Assembly: GCA_029248105.1 (NCBI GenBank) | Contig: JAQWJZ010000024.1 | Location: forward strand, 1-41,605 | DNA: 41,605 nt | Reading direction: 5' to 3' | Source of the DNA: Flavobacteriales bacterium | GTDB lineage: Bacteria; Bacteroidota; Bacteroidia; Flavobacteriales; UBA7312 | Shown here: positions 1 to 7,375 of the stretch, piece after piece | Layout of the letters: each line of letters starts with the position of its first letter | Position numbering within the stretch: the stretch's first letter is position 1 | The notes under the pieces: generated by a model | Told to the model about the DNA's origin: nothing | Database searches by the model: none | The model's input: the letters and a program-made list of their open reading frames with translations, nothing else | Made by a program: the position numbers and the translations under genes

Positions 1-34
1 CGCTGAAATTAAATCATATACAGTTTTTATATAA

Positions 35-59
35 TTTGTATATATAGCATATATACAAA
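35..59. repeat. 10-bp AT-rich inverted repeat
   Basis: Positions 35-44 (TTTGTATATA) and 50-59 (TATATACAAA) are perfect reverse complements around a 5-nt loop. It lies in the AT-rich stretch 1-124, where I see no gene. It could be an operator for, or a terminator of, something left of the window. The biased composition makes a chance palindrome possible. Confidence 0.4.
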
Positions 60-124
60 CTATTAGTGTTTTTGATTAAAATTTCACTACTTAAAAAACG
101 TAAACCCTTAAAAATCAATAAATT

Positions 125-150
125 AAAAAGGGATTTGTGATCAAATCCCT
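125..150 (-). terminator. Intrinsic terminator of tRNA-Pro
   Basis: A 9-bp perfect stem (AGGGATTTG at 129-137 with CAAATCCCT at 142-150, loop 138-141) is followed, reading the minus strand, by a T-run (A-run 125-129 on the plus strand) and then AT-rich DNA. It begins 20 nt past the tRNA 3' end. Confidence 0.75.
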
Positions 151-169
151 AGAAAATGGAGTAAAAATG

Positions 170-247
170 TGGTCGGGATGAGAGGATTCGAACCTCCGAT
201 CTCGCGCCCCCCAGACGCGCACTTTAACCGGACTAAGCTACATCCCG
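170..247 (-). tRNA. tRNA-Pro (anticodon GGG), CCA encoded
   Basis: The minus strand folds into a full cloverleaf. The acceptor stem is CGGGATG/CATCCCG, the D-stem GCTT/AAGT, the anticodon stem CGCGT/GCGCG (closing T-G pair) with loop CTGGGGG, and the T-arm GGAGG-TTCGAAT-CCTCT. The discriminator A and the terminal CCA are encoded at 173-170. Anticodon GGG decodes proline CCC/CCT codons. It stands alone, with its own terminator downstream, and diverges from the TonB receptor gene. Confidence 0.95.
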
Positions 248-299
248 AAATTAAAACATCTTTGTGACGAATATCAAATAAACAAACGCCGAATTGTTT

Positions 300-307
300 T
301 AACTTTG
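300..307 (+). promoter_or_regulatory. -7 promoter element TAACTTTG
   Basis: Exact match to the Bacteroidota -7 consensus TAnnTTTG, 29 nt before the start codon at 337. No clear -33 TTG at the usual 19-21 nt spacing. Confidence 0.6.
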
Positions 308-336
308 CAAAAATAAAATTCCATTCATTACCCACA

Positions 337-2679
337 ATGAAAAAATACCTTTTATCACTAACCTTCTGTTTTTTTATTATAACTCTTTTTGCTCAAGAAA
401 AATATACTCTTAGTGGATATGTCAAAGACAACGAAACAGGCGAATACCTAATAGGCGCAACGGTGCATCTCAAAGAGTCCTTAAAAGGTGTATCAACAAA
501 TCAATATGGTTTTTATTCTTTGACTATTGAAGAAGGAAATTATACTGTTGATTATTCATTTATCGGATTAAAAACCCAACAAAAAAGCATTAAACTCAAC
601 AAAGACACTAGGTTAAATTTAGCTTTAGAAACCAATGCCATAACAACAGCAGAAGTGGTTATTGAATCCGAAGGTGCTGATAAAAACGTGCAATCTACCA
701 ATATGAGTCAGTTAAAAATTGACGTAAAAAACATCAAAAAACTACCTGCCTTTATGGGTGAAGTAGATGTACTCAAAACCATTCAGCTTTTGCCAGGTGT
801 ACAATCTTCTGGAGAAGGCAGTTCGGGTTTTTACGTTCGTGGTGGTGGACCAGACCAAAACCTTATTCTACTAGATGAAGCCACGGTATACAATGCCTCA
901 CACCTATTCGGTTTTTTCTCTGTATTCAATGCGGATGCCATTAAAGATATAAACCTCATCAAAGGGGGCATGCCTGCTCAATACGGTGGTCGTTTGGCAT
1001 CGGTATTGGACATCTCTATGAAAGAAGGTAACAGTAAAAAGTTTGAAGTAGACGGCGGCTTAGGACTTATATCCTCAAAACTTACCTTGCAAGGCCCTAT
1101 CAAGAAAGACACCAGTTCGTTTATTCTTTCAGCTCGAAGAACATATATCGATGTTTTGGTAAACCCACTCATAAACGACACCTCAGCGTTCAAAGGGACT
1201 GGATACTATTTCTTTGACCTTACCTCAAAGGTTAACTACAGAATTTCTGACAAAGACAGACTCTTTTTGAGCGGGTATTTTGGTAGAGATGTATTCAGCT
1301 TTATAAATAAAGACAGAGGCTTTAAATTTGATATTCCTTGGGGGAATGCAACGGCTTCCATGCGTTGGAATCACCTTTTTAGTGACAAGCTTTTTGTTAA
1401 TACCTCTGTTATTTTTAGTGACTATCAATTTTCATTTGGTGCCGAGCAAAACGATTTTGAGTTCAAGCTTAATTCAAGTATTACCGATTGGAATACTAAA
1501 ATAGATTTTTCTTATTTACCTAACTATAAGCACAGTATCAAATTTGGTTCACACTTCACCTATCATACTTTTGTGCCAGGGAGCGTAACTGGTCGTTCTG
1601 GCGAGGTTGTTTTTGAGCCCGAGTCTATATTCAAACAATATTCCAATGAAGGCGCACTATACTTATCTGATGATATAGAACTTAATAACCAACTAAAAAT
1701 TCACGCAGGACTTCGATACAGTAGTTTTCAATTTGGCGGCCCTGTAACGATAAGAAACTACTTCAAAAATGAGTTCACTGGTGATACAGCCAATCACCAC
1801 CGACATATAGAACCTCGTCTGACAATGAGGTACAAACTGAATAAAAATAGTTCTGTCAAAGCAGCCTATACCCAAAACTACCAATACATACATTTGGCTT
1901 CTCTTTCTAGTGTTTCTCTTCCTACCGATTTATGGGTGCCAAGCTCTAAAATTATTAAACCACAATACGGCAGACAATTCGCTGTCGGTATATTCAAAAA
2001 TTGGCTGGACAACAAATGGGAAACATCCATAGAAGCTTATCATAAGAAGATGGATAACCTCATCGAATACAAAGAAGGTGCTTTGCCTGAAGACAATACC
2101 AACACATCATCGGACAAGTCGTTTACCTTTGGTAATGGCGAATCATATGGACTAGAATTTTTTATCAAGAAAAGAGTGGGTAAAACAACAGGATGGTTGG
2201 GTTATACCATTTCTAAAACCACACGCTATTTTGAAAATTTAAACAATGGAATAGGTTTCCCCGCCAAATACGATAGAACTCATGACTTATCCTTAACCGC
2301 TACCCACGAGCTTAATGACAATTGGATAATTTCAGCAGTATTTGTTTATGCCACAGGAAACACCCTTACTCCAGCTCTTGACCGCTATGTTCTCGATGGC
2401 GAAGTTTTCACCGAATATGCTGATAGAAACAGTTACAGAATGCCTGCTTATCATCGAATGGATTTGTCGGCAACCTACACCAAAAACAAAGCAAAAAAAC
2501 GCTTTAACTCCTCATGGAATTTCTCTATTTACAACCTCTACAATAGAGCAAACCCATACTTTATATATTTTGATTTAGAAGGCGAAGGAAACTTAACAGA
2601 TGGTGGCTTAGAGCCTAAAGCGTTACAAATATCCATATTTCCAATCATACCATCAATAGCATGGAATTTTAACTTTTAA
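337..2679 (+). CDS. TonB-dependent outer-membrane receptor
   Basis: A 780-residue outer-membrane receptor that would import a ligand using TonB energy. It has a signal peptide (1-19, ending LFAQ), a carboxypeptidase-regulatory-like beta-sandwich (about 22-105), a plug (about 130-230, with VRGGGPDQNLILLDEA and IKGGMPAQYGGR) and a barrel to a C-terminal aromatic strand. The start ATG opens an ideal signal peptide. The last base of its TAA stop is the A of the next gene's ATG, so it is coupled to a DUF4249 lipoprotein, a pairing common in Bacteroidota. That partner suggests a two-component uptake or surface complex, but the substrate cannot be read from sequence. It lacks the plug cysteines of the other two receptors in this window. 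Confidence 0.93.
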   Translation: MKKYLLSLTFCFFIITLFAQEKYTLSGYVKDNETGEYLIGATVHLKESLKGVSTNQYGFYSLTIEEGNYTVDYSFIGLKTQQKSIKLNKDTRLNLALETNAITTAEVVIESEGADKNVQSTNMSQLKIDVKNIKKLPAFMGEVDVLKTIQLLPGVQSSGEGSSGFYVRGGGPDQNLILLDEATVYNASHLFGFFSVFNADAIKDINLIKGGMPAQYGGRLASVLDISMKEGNSKKFEVDGGLGLISSKLTLQGPIKKDTSSFILSARRTYIDVLVNPLINDTSAFKGTGYYFFDLTSKVNYRISDKDRLFLSGYFGRDVFSFINKDRGFKFDIPWGNATASMRWNHLFSDKLFVNTSVIFSDYQFSFGAEQNDFEFKLNSSITDWNTKIDFSYLPNYKHSIKFGSHFTYHTFVPGSVTGRSGEVVFEPESIFKQYSNEGALYLSDDIELNNQLKIHAGLRYSSFQFGGPVTIRNYFKNEFTGDTANHHRHIEPRLTMRYKLNKNSSVKAAYTQNYQYIHLASLSSVSLPTDLWVPSSKIIKPQYGRQFAVGIFKNWLDNKWETSIEAYHKKMDNLIEYKEGALPEDNTNTSSDKSFTFGNGESYGLEFFIKKRVGKTTGWLGYTISKTTRYFENLNNGIGFPAKYDRTHDLSLTATHELNDNWIISAVFVYATGNTLTPALDRYVLDGEVFTEYADRNSYRMPAYHRMDLSATYTKNKAKKRFNSSWNFSIYNLYNRANPYFIYFDLEGEGNLTDGGLEPKALQISIFPIIPSIAWNFNF

Positions 2680-3833
2680 TGAATATGAAATACATTTCAT
2701 CAATACTAATTCTAACCGCCCTCCTTTTCTCTGGTTGCGAGAAGTTTTTTGAATTTGAACAGGAGGTTGATTTTTCACAAGGAAACACAGAAAGTAAAAT
2801 CGTTGTACAATCGGTTATTCAACCAGGATACCCTGCTTATGCTATCGTTACTAGAACAGAGCCTTATTTTTCGGCAATAACTGACCAAACAATCGATAAC
2901 CTATTTGTTAACAATGCAACAATCACTATGAGCAACGAAAGTGGCGAAACGGTTGAACTCGTCAATATTAATGCTATCCCTTTAACCGGAATAGATGAGA
3001 TAGACGCTACACTGGACTCTATTGCTGTCTTGTTTCCTGGGTTTTATGTAGAATGGCCTTTCGATATTTTTCTACCACCCCCCTACTCTACTCTAGCAGA
3101 ATATAATAAAAGCTTTTCTATTTCGGTTATCGTTGACCAAGACTCATTATTTGCAACAACAACCATTCCAAACGAACACCTTATGGACAGCCTTTGGTTT
3201 GAAATTGATGAGATGGCACCACGACCTAATTTAGGTAACATCTGGTTTCACTATTCCGACCCCGATACACTTGGCAATACCATTATGATAGAGCACAAAC
3301 GCCTTGCACATACCAAAGAAGTCTTTTGGGGTGATAACCCTCCTGATGGAAATTTGCCAAATACATTTACTGTAAAACAAACAAGTGACCCACTATTTGC
3401 TAAAGCATTATGGGGATTCGTAAGAAATGATTTTGAAGGGCTTAATGGCACTTCTTTCGACACCTATTTTCAAAGAGGAAATCTGAGCTCTACGCTATCG
3501 GCAACTTTTGACGAAGTAATATTCGAACAAGATGAGCAAGGCTATTTCAAAGCAGGACAAACTTTGCCTGAACACGATAGAAATGTCTATCCTGATACCG
3601 TTTTAGTTAGAATAAGCCAAATCGATAATAAATCGTTTCTATTTTGGCGTTCATTAGACTATCAAGCGAGTAGTAATGGTAATCCCTTTGCCGAACCTAT
3701 AAACCTACAATCTAATGTAACTAATGGCTATGGTGTGTTTTATGGACAAGCCTCTATTTATTACAAAGTCATTGCTAAAGAAGATACCACATATATCGAA
3801 AGATATTATCCTATTATCACAGAAATATTATAA
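2679..3833 (+). CDS. DUF4249-family outer-membrane lipoprotein
   Basis: A 384-residue lipoprotein with signal sequence and lipobox LFSGC, so it is probably anchored in the outer membrane. The body is beta-rich and begins, as usual in DUF4249, with a short acidic stretch after the lipid cysteine, then a segment on recovering value and attempts (IVVQSVIQPGYPAYAIVTRT). The gene starts at the ATG overlapping the receptor's stop (TAATG); a second ATG six bases later is also possible. The family has no established biochemical role. Its constant neighbour, a TonB receptor, suggests it acts as an accessory lipoprotein of that receptor. That is inference from synteny. Confidence 0.82.
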   Translation: MNMKYISSILILTALLFSGCEKFFEFEQEVDFSQGNTESKIVVQSVIQPGYPAYAIVTRTEPYFSAITDQTIDNLFVNNATITMSNESGETVELVNINAIPLTGIDEIDATLDSIAVLFPGFYVEWPFDIFLPPPYSTLAEYNKSFSISVIVDQDSLFATTTIPNEHLMDSLWFEIDEMAPRPNLGNIWFHYSDPDTLGNTIMIEHKRLAHTKEVFWGDNPPDGNLPNTFTVKQTSDPLFAKALWGFVRNDFEGLNGTSFDTYFQRGNLSSTLSATFDEVIFEQDEQGYFKAGQTLPEHDRNVYPDTVLVRISQIDNKSFLFWRSLDYQASSNGNPFAEPINLQSNVTNGYGVFYGQASIYYKVIAKEDTTYIERYYPIITEIL

Positions 3834-3838
3834 ATTTG
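3831..3838 (+). promoter_or_regulatory. -7 promoter element TAAATTTG for trxB
   Basis: Exact TAnnTTTG match, whose first bases coincide with the TAA stop of the preceding lipoprotein gene. It lies 36 nt before the trxB ATG, so trxB can be transcribed separately from the receptor pair. Confidence 0.55.
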
Positions 3839-3874
3839 AATCCGAATTAATTCCCATTTTAAAACAACACTTTT

Positions 3875-4813
3875 ATGTCAGAAGAATTAGAAAATATTGA
3901 AGTCTTAATTATTGGATCTGGACCTGCTGGTTATACAGCAGCTATTTACGCTGCAAGAGCAGATTTAAAACCTGTTGTCATACAAGGTTTACAGCCTGGC
4001 GGACAACTTACAACAACTACTGAGGTTGACAATTATCCTGGCTACCCTAATGGTGTTGATGGCACTAAAATGATGGAAGATTTTAAAGCCCAAGCCGAAC
4101 GTTTCGATACCGATACACGTTGGGGAATGGTTACCAAAGTTGATTTTTCTGAAAGACCATTTAAAGTAGAGATTGATGGCAACAAAAATGTATTGGCTCA
4201 AACCGTAATTATCAGTACTGGAGCATCTGCCAAATGGTTAGGTATTCCTGATGAAGAACGCCTTAACGGATTTGGTGTTTCGGCATGTGCTGTATGCGAT
4301 GGCTTCTTCTATAAAGGTCAAGAAGTGGTGGTAGTTGGTGCTGGTGATACTGCAGCCGAAGAAGCGACCTATTTAGCTAAGTTATGTACTAAAGTGACTA
4401 TGCTCGTGCGTAGAGATGAAATGAGAGCATCCAAAGCTATGCAAAAAAGAGTATTCAACACTGATAACATTACTGTTCTTTTCAATCATGAAACCAAAAG
4501 CATCAATGGTGAAAAAGGGGTTGAAAGTGTAACTGCCTTCAACAACCAAACTCAAGAAGAAACTGTAATTCCTGCTACTGGATTTTTTGTTGCTATTGGT
4601 CATAAGCCTAATACCGATCTTTTCAAAGGGCAATTGGATATGGATGATAATGGCTATTTGATAGTTGAAGCTGGTACTTCTAAAACTAAGATACCTGGGG
4701 TTTTTGCTGCTGGTGATGTTGCCGACCACGTTTATCGTCAGGCAGTTACTTCTGCTGGTACAGGCTGTATGGCTGCTCTAGATGCTGAACGCTTTTTAGC
4801 TGCTCAAGAATAA
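3875..4813 (+). CDS. trxB: Thioredoxin-disulfide reductase
   Basis: A cytoplasmic flavoenzyme that reduces thioredoxin with NADPH. At 312 residues it has the normal length. Visible are the FAD-binding GSGPAGYTAA (14-23), the redox-active pair CAVC (Cys138 and Cys141), the NADPH-binding VVVVGAGDTAAEEA (151-164) followed by a VRRDEMRAS segment of the HRRxxxR type, and the C-terminal FAD motif GVFAAGDVAD. The ATG is followed by a typical short acidic lead. The gene ends 6 nt from a convergent gene, with no terminator evident between them. It has its own promoter element overlapping the upstream stop codon. Confidence 0.97.
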   Translation: MSEELENIEVLIIGSGPAGYTAAIYAARADLKPVVIQGLQPGGQLTTTTEVDNYPGYPNGVDGTKMMEDFKAQAERFDTDTRWGMVTKVDFSERPFKVEIDGNKNVLAQTVIISTGASAKWLGIPDEERLNGFGVSACAVCDGFFYKGQEVVVVGAGDTAAEEATYLAKLCTKVTMLVRRDEMRASKAMQKRVFNTDNITVLFNHETKSINGEKGVESVTAFNNQTQEETVIPATGFFVAIGHKPNTDLFKGQLDMDDNGYLIVEAGTSKTKIPGVFAAGDVADHVYRQAVTSAGTGCMAALDAERFLAAQE

Positions 4814-4819
4814 AGTATA

Positions 4820-5752
4820 TTAATCGGTAATTATAAAATCGGAATTCCAAAGTTTGAAATCGGCAACCTCTGGTTTGCTGAATGGGATATCCCAAAATCC
4901 ACTATAATTGATATAAGTAGGGATAAGCTTGTCTTTGGTATAACCCATCTCTACATCTACTGTAACGTTTAGTTCTATAAGCCAATAATCGTATTGCATA
5001 ACGTATTTTCTATAGACTACATTGAATGTATTTCTATCGAAGTAAGATACTAGCTCACGGATAAGCACTTCATCTTGATCGTCTTCAGTCAAATCGCTTT
5101 TCATACGACACACAAACGCATAGCACTCTAGAGTATCTTTATACGTTTTCTTCGAAATGATATAATCATAATATTTCTGCATAGATTCATCAAAGACCGC
5201 TAACTTCTCTTTTTTACTACCCGACTTCTCAACTTCAACAGAGCCAGGATTAAAAATGATGACTTTAGCATCTCTTTCATTTCTTTCATTGGCACTTTCA
5301 CCATCTGTAGACTTATCTTTAGAGCTGTATTTACTAACTTCCACAGTGTCTTCAGGAAAAAAGATATAATCAAAAAATTCGGGAGTATAATGTCGGTATT
5401 TGCCTCTTCTGTTATAAATCTTTCCATCATTATAAGATGAATCTACCTTAACCACTAACTTATTATTATTGACTTCATAATTCCCTTGACGAAATAAAAA
5501 ACCAATAGAATTGTTTTTAACATCATATATTTCCAACTCACTAGAGTATTGATGAGCGTAATAGCGTAGGTTTTTAAATCCTTGATAAAAACTAGTGTCG
5601 CTCTTAACCATGTCAACAAAATCCTCAACACTAAAACCGGAACTAACTGCAGAAACCATAACAGAGTCTAACATCACCGACTTAACAATACCGTCTTGAG
5701 CAGAAAGTTGCAGATTGAGGAACGTAAAAAAAACACAAATCCATTTTTTCAT
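4820..5752 (-). CDS. Secreted protein of unknown function
   Basis: I do not recognise the family. The 310-residue product begins with a signal peptide (MKKWICVFFTFLNLQLSAQ), with no lipobox cysteine, so it is periplasmic or surface-exposed. The rest is rich in Tyr, Asp, Lys and predicted beta strands. A charged low-complexity Ser/Asp/Glu/Lys stretch sits near the middle (about 145-180). Its later half (ECYAFVCRMK, then an acidic stretch) loosely recalls the domain that follows regulatory-like domains in Bacteroidota surface proteins; that is only an impression. The start is fixed by a TAGTTTTG promoter element only 4 nt before the ATG. It lies convergent to trxB and directly behind the RNase P RNA terminator. 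Confidence 0.8.
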   Translation of the reverse strand: MKKWICVFFTFLNLQLSAQDGIVKSVMLDSVMVSAVSSGFSVEDFVDMVKSDTSFYQGFKNLRYYAHQYSSELEIYDVKNNSIGFLFRQGNYEVNNNKLVVKVDSSYNDGKIYNRRGKYRHYTPEFFDYIFFPEDTVEVSKYSSKDKSTDGESANERNERDAKVIIFNPGSVEVEKSGSKKEKLAVFDESMQKYYDYIISKKTYKDTLECYAFVCRMKSDLTEDDQDEVLIRELVSYFDRNTFNVVYRKYVMQYDYWLIELNVTVDVEMGYTKDKLIPTYINYSGFWDIPFSKPEVADFKLWNSDFIITD

Positions 5753-5756
5753 CTAA

Positions 5757-5764
5757 CAAAACTA
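5757..5764 (-). promoter_or_regulatory. -7 promoter element TAGTTTTG
   Basis: Exact TAnnTTTG match on the minus strand. Four nucleotides separate it from the ATG at 5752, so transcription would start at or next to the start codon. It runs straight on from the T-tail of the rnpB terminator. Confidence 0.6.
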
Positions 5765-5767
5765 TAT

Positions 5768-5794
5768 AAAAAAAAGCTGCCCACGAGGGGCAGC
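5768..5794 (-). terminator. Intrinsic terminator of rnpB
   Basis: A 7-bp GC-rich stem (GCTGCCC at 5776-5782 with GGGCAGC at 5788-5794) is followed on the minus strand by eight Ts (A-run 5768-5775). It begins 2 nt after the 3' strand of RNase P helix P1. Confidence 0.88.
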
Positions 5795-5795
5795 A

Positions 5796-6089
5796 GGTAG
5801 TAATTCATAAGCCGGATTCTGTTCTCTTTCGAGCCTCATCATTTATCTACGCTAGTTATTACTAACTAGCTTGAGCTGCCTACCCCCCGAGATTGAACGA
5901 GCAGTCCCTGTTCTCGGTATACGTGGCATTGCACCGCATAGAGTTTACCTGTTTTCACTACAGCCGAACTGTACTTGCTTTCTGCTGCACTTGTCCTCAC
6001 CTTACGGTGGACGGATGTTATCCGCTATGCTGCTCTATGGTGTCCGGACTTTCCTCTTCCTTACGAAAGCGATGAAGTCCATTACTACT
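5796..6089 (-). ncRNA. rnpB: RNase P RNA (bacterial type A)
   Basis: This is the catalytic RNA of RNase P, which trims tRNA 5' leaders. The minus strand carries both universal core blocks: near the 5' end GAGGAAAGTCCGGAC (complement of 6042-6056), and near the 3' end ACAGAATCCGGCTTAT (complement of 5807-5822). The ends pair as helix P1, GTAGTAAT (6088-6081) with ATTACTAC (5804-5797). The length of about 294 nt is on the short side for the type. An upstream TTG-N18-TACATTTG promoter and a downstream intrinsic terminator bracket it. Protein-like reading frames across this region are artefacts. Ends are set from P1 and may be off by a few bases. Confidence 0.95.
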
Positions 6090-6093
6090 ATGG

Positions 6094-6122
6094 CAAATGT
6101 AAAAAATACTATCTTAGTACAA
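6094..6122 (-). promoter_or_regulatory. rnpB promoter (TTG-N18-TACATTTG)
   Basis: On the minus strand a -33 TTG (complement of 6120-6122) and an exact -7 TACATTTG (complement of 6094-6101) are 18 nt apart. They end 5 nt before the predicted RNA 5' end. The -33 TTG overlaps the A of the divergent ridA start codon. Confidence 0.78.
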
Positions 6123-6499
6123 TGAAAAAAGTGATACATACACCAAATGCTCCTGAAACTATAGGTCCATATAGTCAAGCTATACTATCCAACAACACCT
6201 TATATACCTCAGGGCAAATTGCTATAAATCCTAAAAACGGGAGTTTAATTACGAATAATATTACCGATGAAACCCACCAGGTAATGAAAAATCTACAAGC
6301 TGTTTTAGAAGCCGCTGAAATGAATTTTTCCCATGTATTGAAGTGCACTATCTTTTTAAAAGATATGAATCAATACGCAGACATCAATTCAGTATATGCA
6401 GAGTACTTTGATCACAATCCGCCAGCTCGAGAAGCGGTACAAGTCAGTGTATTACCCAAAAATGTTAATGTTGAAATATCACTAATCGCTAGTAAATAA
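6122..6499 (+). CDS. ridA: RidA-family enamine/imine deaminase
   Basis: A 125-residue cytoplasmic protein of the RidA (YjgF/YER057c/UK114) family, which hydrolyses reactive 2-aminoacrylate and related imines made by PLP enzymes. It has GPYSQA near the N-terminus (15-20), SGQIAINP (30-37), the substrate-carboxylate arginine at Arg103 in PPAREAV, and Glu119 near the end, matching Arg105 and Glu120 of the E. coli protein. The ATG at 6122 gives the family's exact length; longer upstream readings run through RNase P RNA. Its stop overlaps the next ATG (TAATG), so it is coupled to the exported dioxygenase-like gene. A weak -7-like TATCTTAG lies 4 nt upstream. Confidence 0.95.
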   Translation: MKKVIHTPNAPETIGPYSQAILSNNTLYTSGQIAINPKNGSLITNNITDETHQVMKNLQAVLEAAEMNFSHVLKCTIFLKDMNQYADINSVYAEYFDHNPPAREAVQVSVLPKNVNVEISLIASK

Positions 6500-7374
6500 T
6501 GAAAAGAAGACAAGCCTTAAAATCATTCATAACGGCCTCTATCCTGCCCTTTGTACCATTCAAACAGCTATTTGCTGAGGTGGAATGTATCAGTACTAGC
6601 GATATACTCGGCCCTTATTTTATAGAAGGTGCGCCAAACATCAGCAATATAGCTCCAGCCGTGGCCGATGTACCACGCTTATACATCACTGGGACAGTTT
6701 ATGCTAAAGATTGTGTTACGCCTTTATCTAATGCATTGATAGATGTATGGCAAGCCAATAACGATGGTTCTTATGAAGATATTGATTACAGAGGTAAAAT
6801 TTACACCGATGAAGCAGGCAACTATGCTTTTGAAAGTATTCAACCGGGCAAGTACCTAAACGGTTCGTACTATAGACCTAGTCATATACATTATAAAGTG
6901 GTATATAAAAATAATCCTGAGTTTGTTACTCAATTGTATTTCGAAGGGGATACCACAATAGATATTGACCCATGGGCATCTGACCCCTCAGCAGTAGATA
7001 GGATTATACCTTTAAGCACCGATGACAATTCTAACCTTAATGGGGTTTTTGACATCTACCTCAATGTAGAACCTCAAACAGTCAATACTCCAGACTTCAA
7101 TAGAAATGACATTTCTAGCAAGATACAAGCCATTGCACCTAATCCCATAGTTGAAAACTTTGAGATTAGCTTCTACAACAATACAAAAGCAGAAGTTACT
7201 ATCGATATTTGTGATATTATGGGACGACAATCAACCGTACTCTTTAAAGGTAATTGCAATAAACAATTGCATAAAATACCATTGAAAAAGCCGTCTTTGA
7301 ATAGTGGAATTTATAGTATTCGATTATCTGTAAACGGTAAAAAGGTAGATGCTAAACGAGTAATGATTAACTAA
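6499..7374 (+). CDS. Exported intradiol-dioxygenase-like protein, T9SS
   Basis: A 291-residue protein of the intradiol ring-cleavage dioxygenase fold, a family that opens catechol rings with non-haem Fe(III). The four iron ligands appear present: Tyr92 (NNDGSYED), Tyr119 (QPGKY), His129 and His131 (RPSHIH). The N-terminus has a Tat-like KRRQALKS motif followed by a hydrophobic stretch ending in an A-x-A-like site. The C-terminal 80 residues form a type A T9SS sorting domain (IAPNP, then GIYSIRLSVNGKKV). It would therefore act at the cell surface or outside. It overlaps ridA by one base. The true substrate is unknown: this is a small extracellular branch of the family, not a proven catechol dioxygenase. 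Confidence 0.85.
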   Translation: MKRRQALKSFITASILPFVPFKQLFAEVECISTSDILGPYFIEGAPNISNIAPAVADVPRLYITGTVYAKDCVTPLSNALIDVWQANNDGSYEDIDYRGKIYTDEAGNYAFESIQPGKYLNGSYYRPSHIHYKVVYKNNPEFVTQLYFEGDTTIDIDPWASDPSAVDRIIPLSTDDNSNLNGVFDIYLNVEPQTVNTPDFNRNDISSKIQAIAPNPIVENFEISFYNNTKAEVTIDICDIMGRQSTVLFKGNCNKQLHKIPLKKPSLNSGIYSIRLSVNGKKVDAKRVMIN

Positions 7375-7375
7375 A

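Noticed and set aside
5871-6121. Protein-like reading frames on the plus strand upstream of ridA
   Set aside because: They run antisense through the conserved core of RNase P RNA. ridA has its family length from the ATG at 6122.
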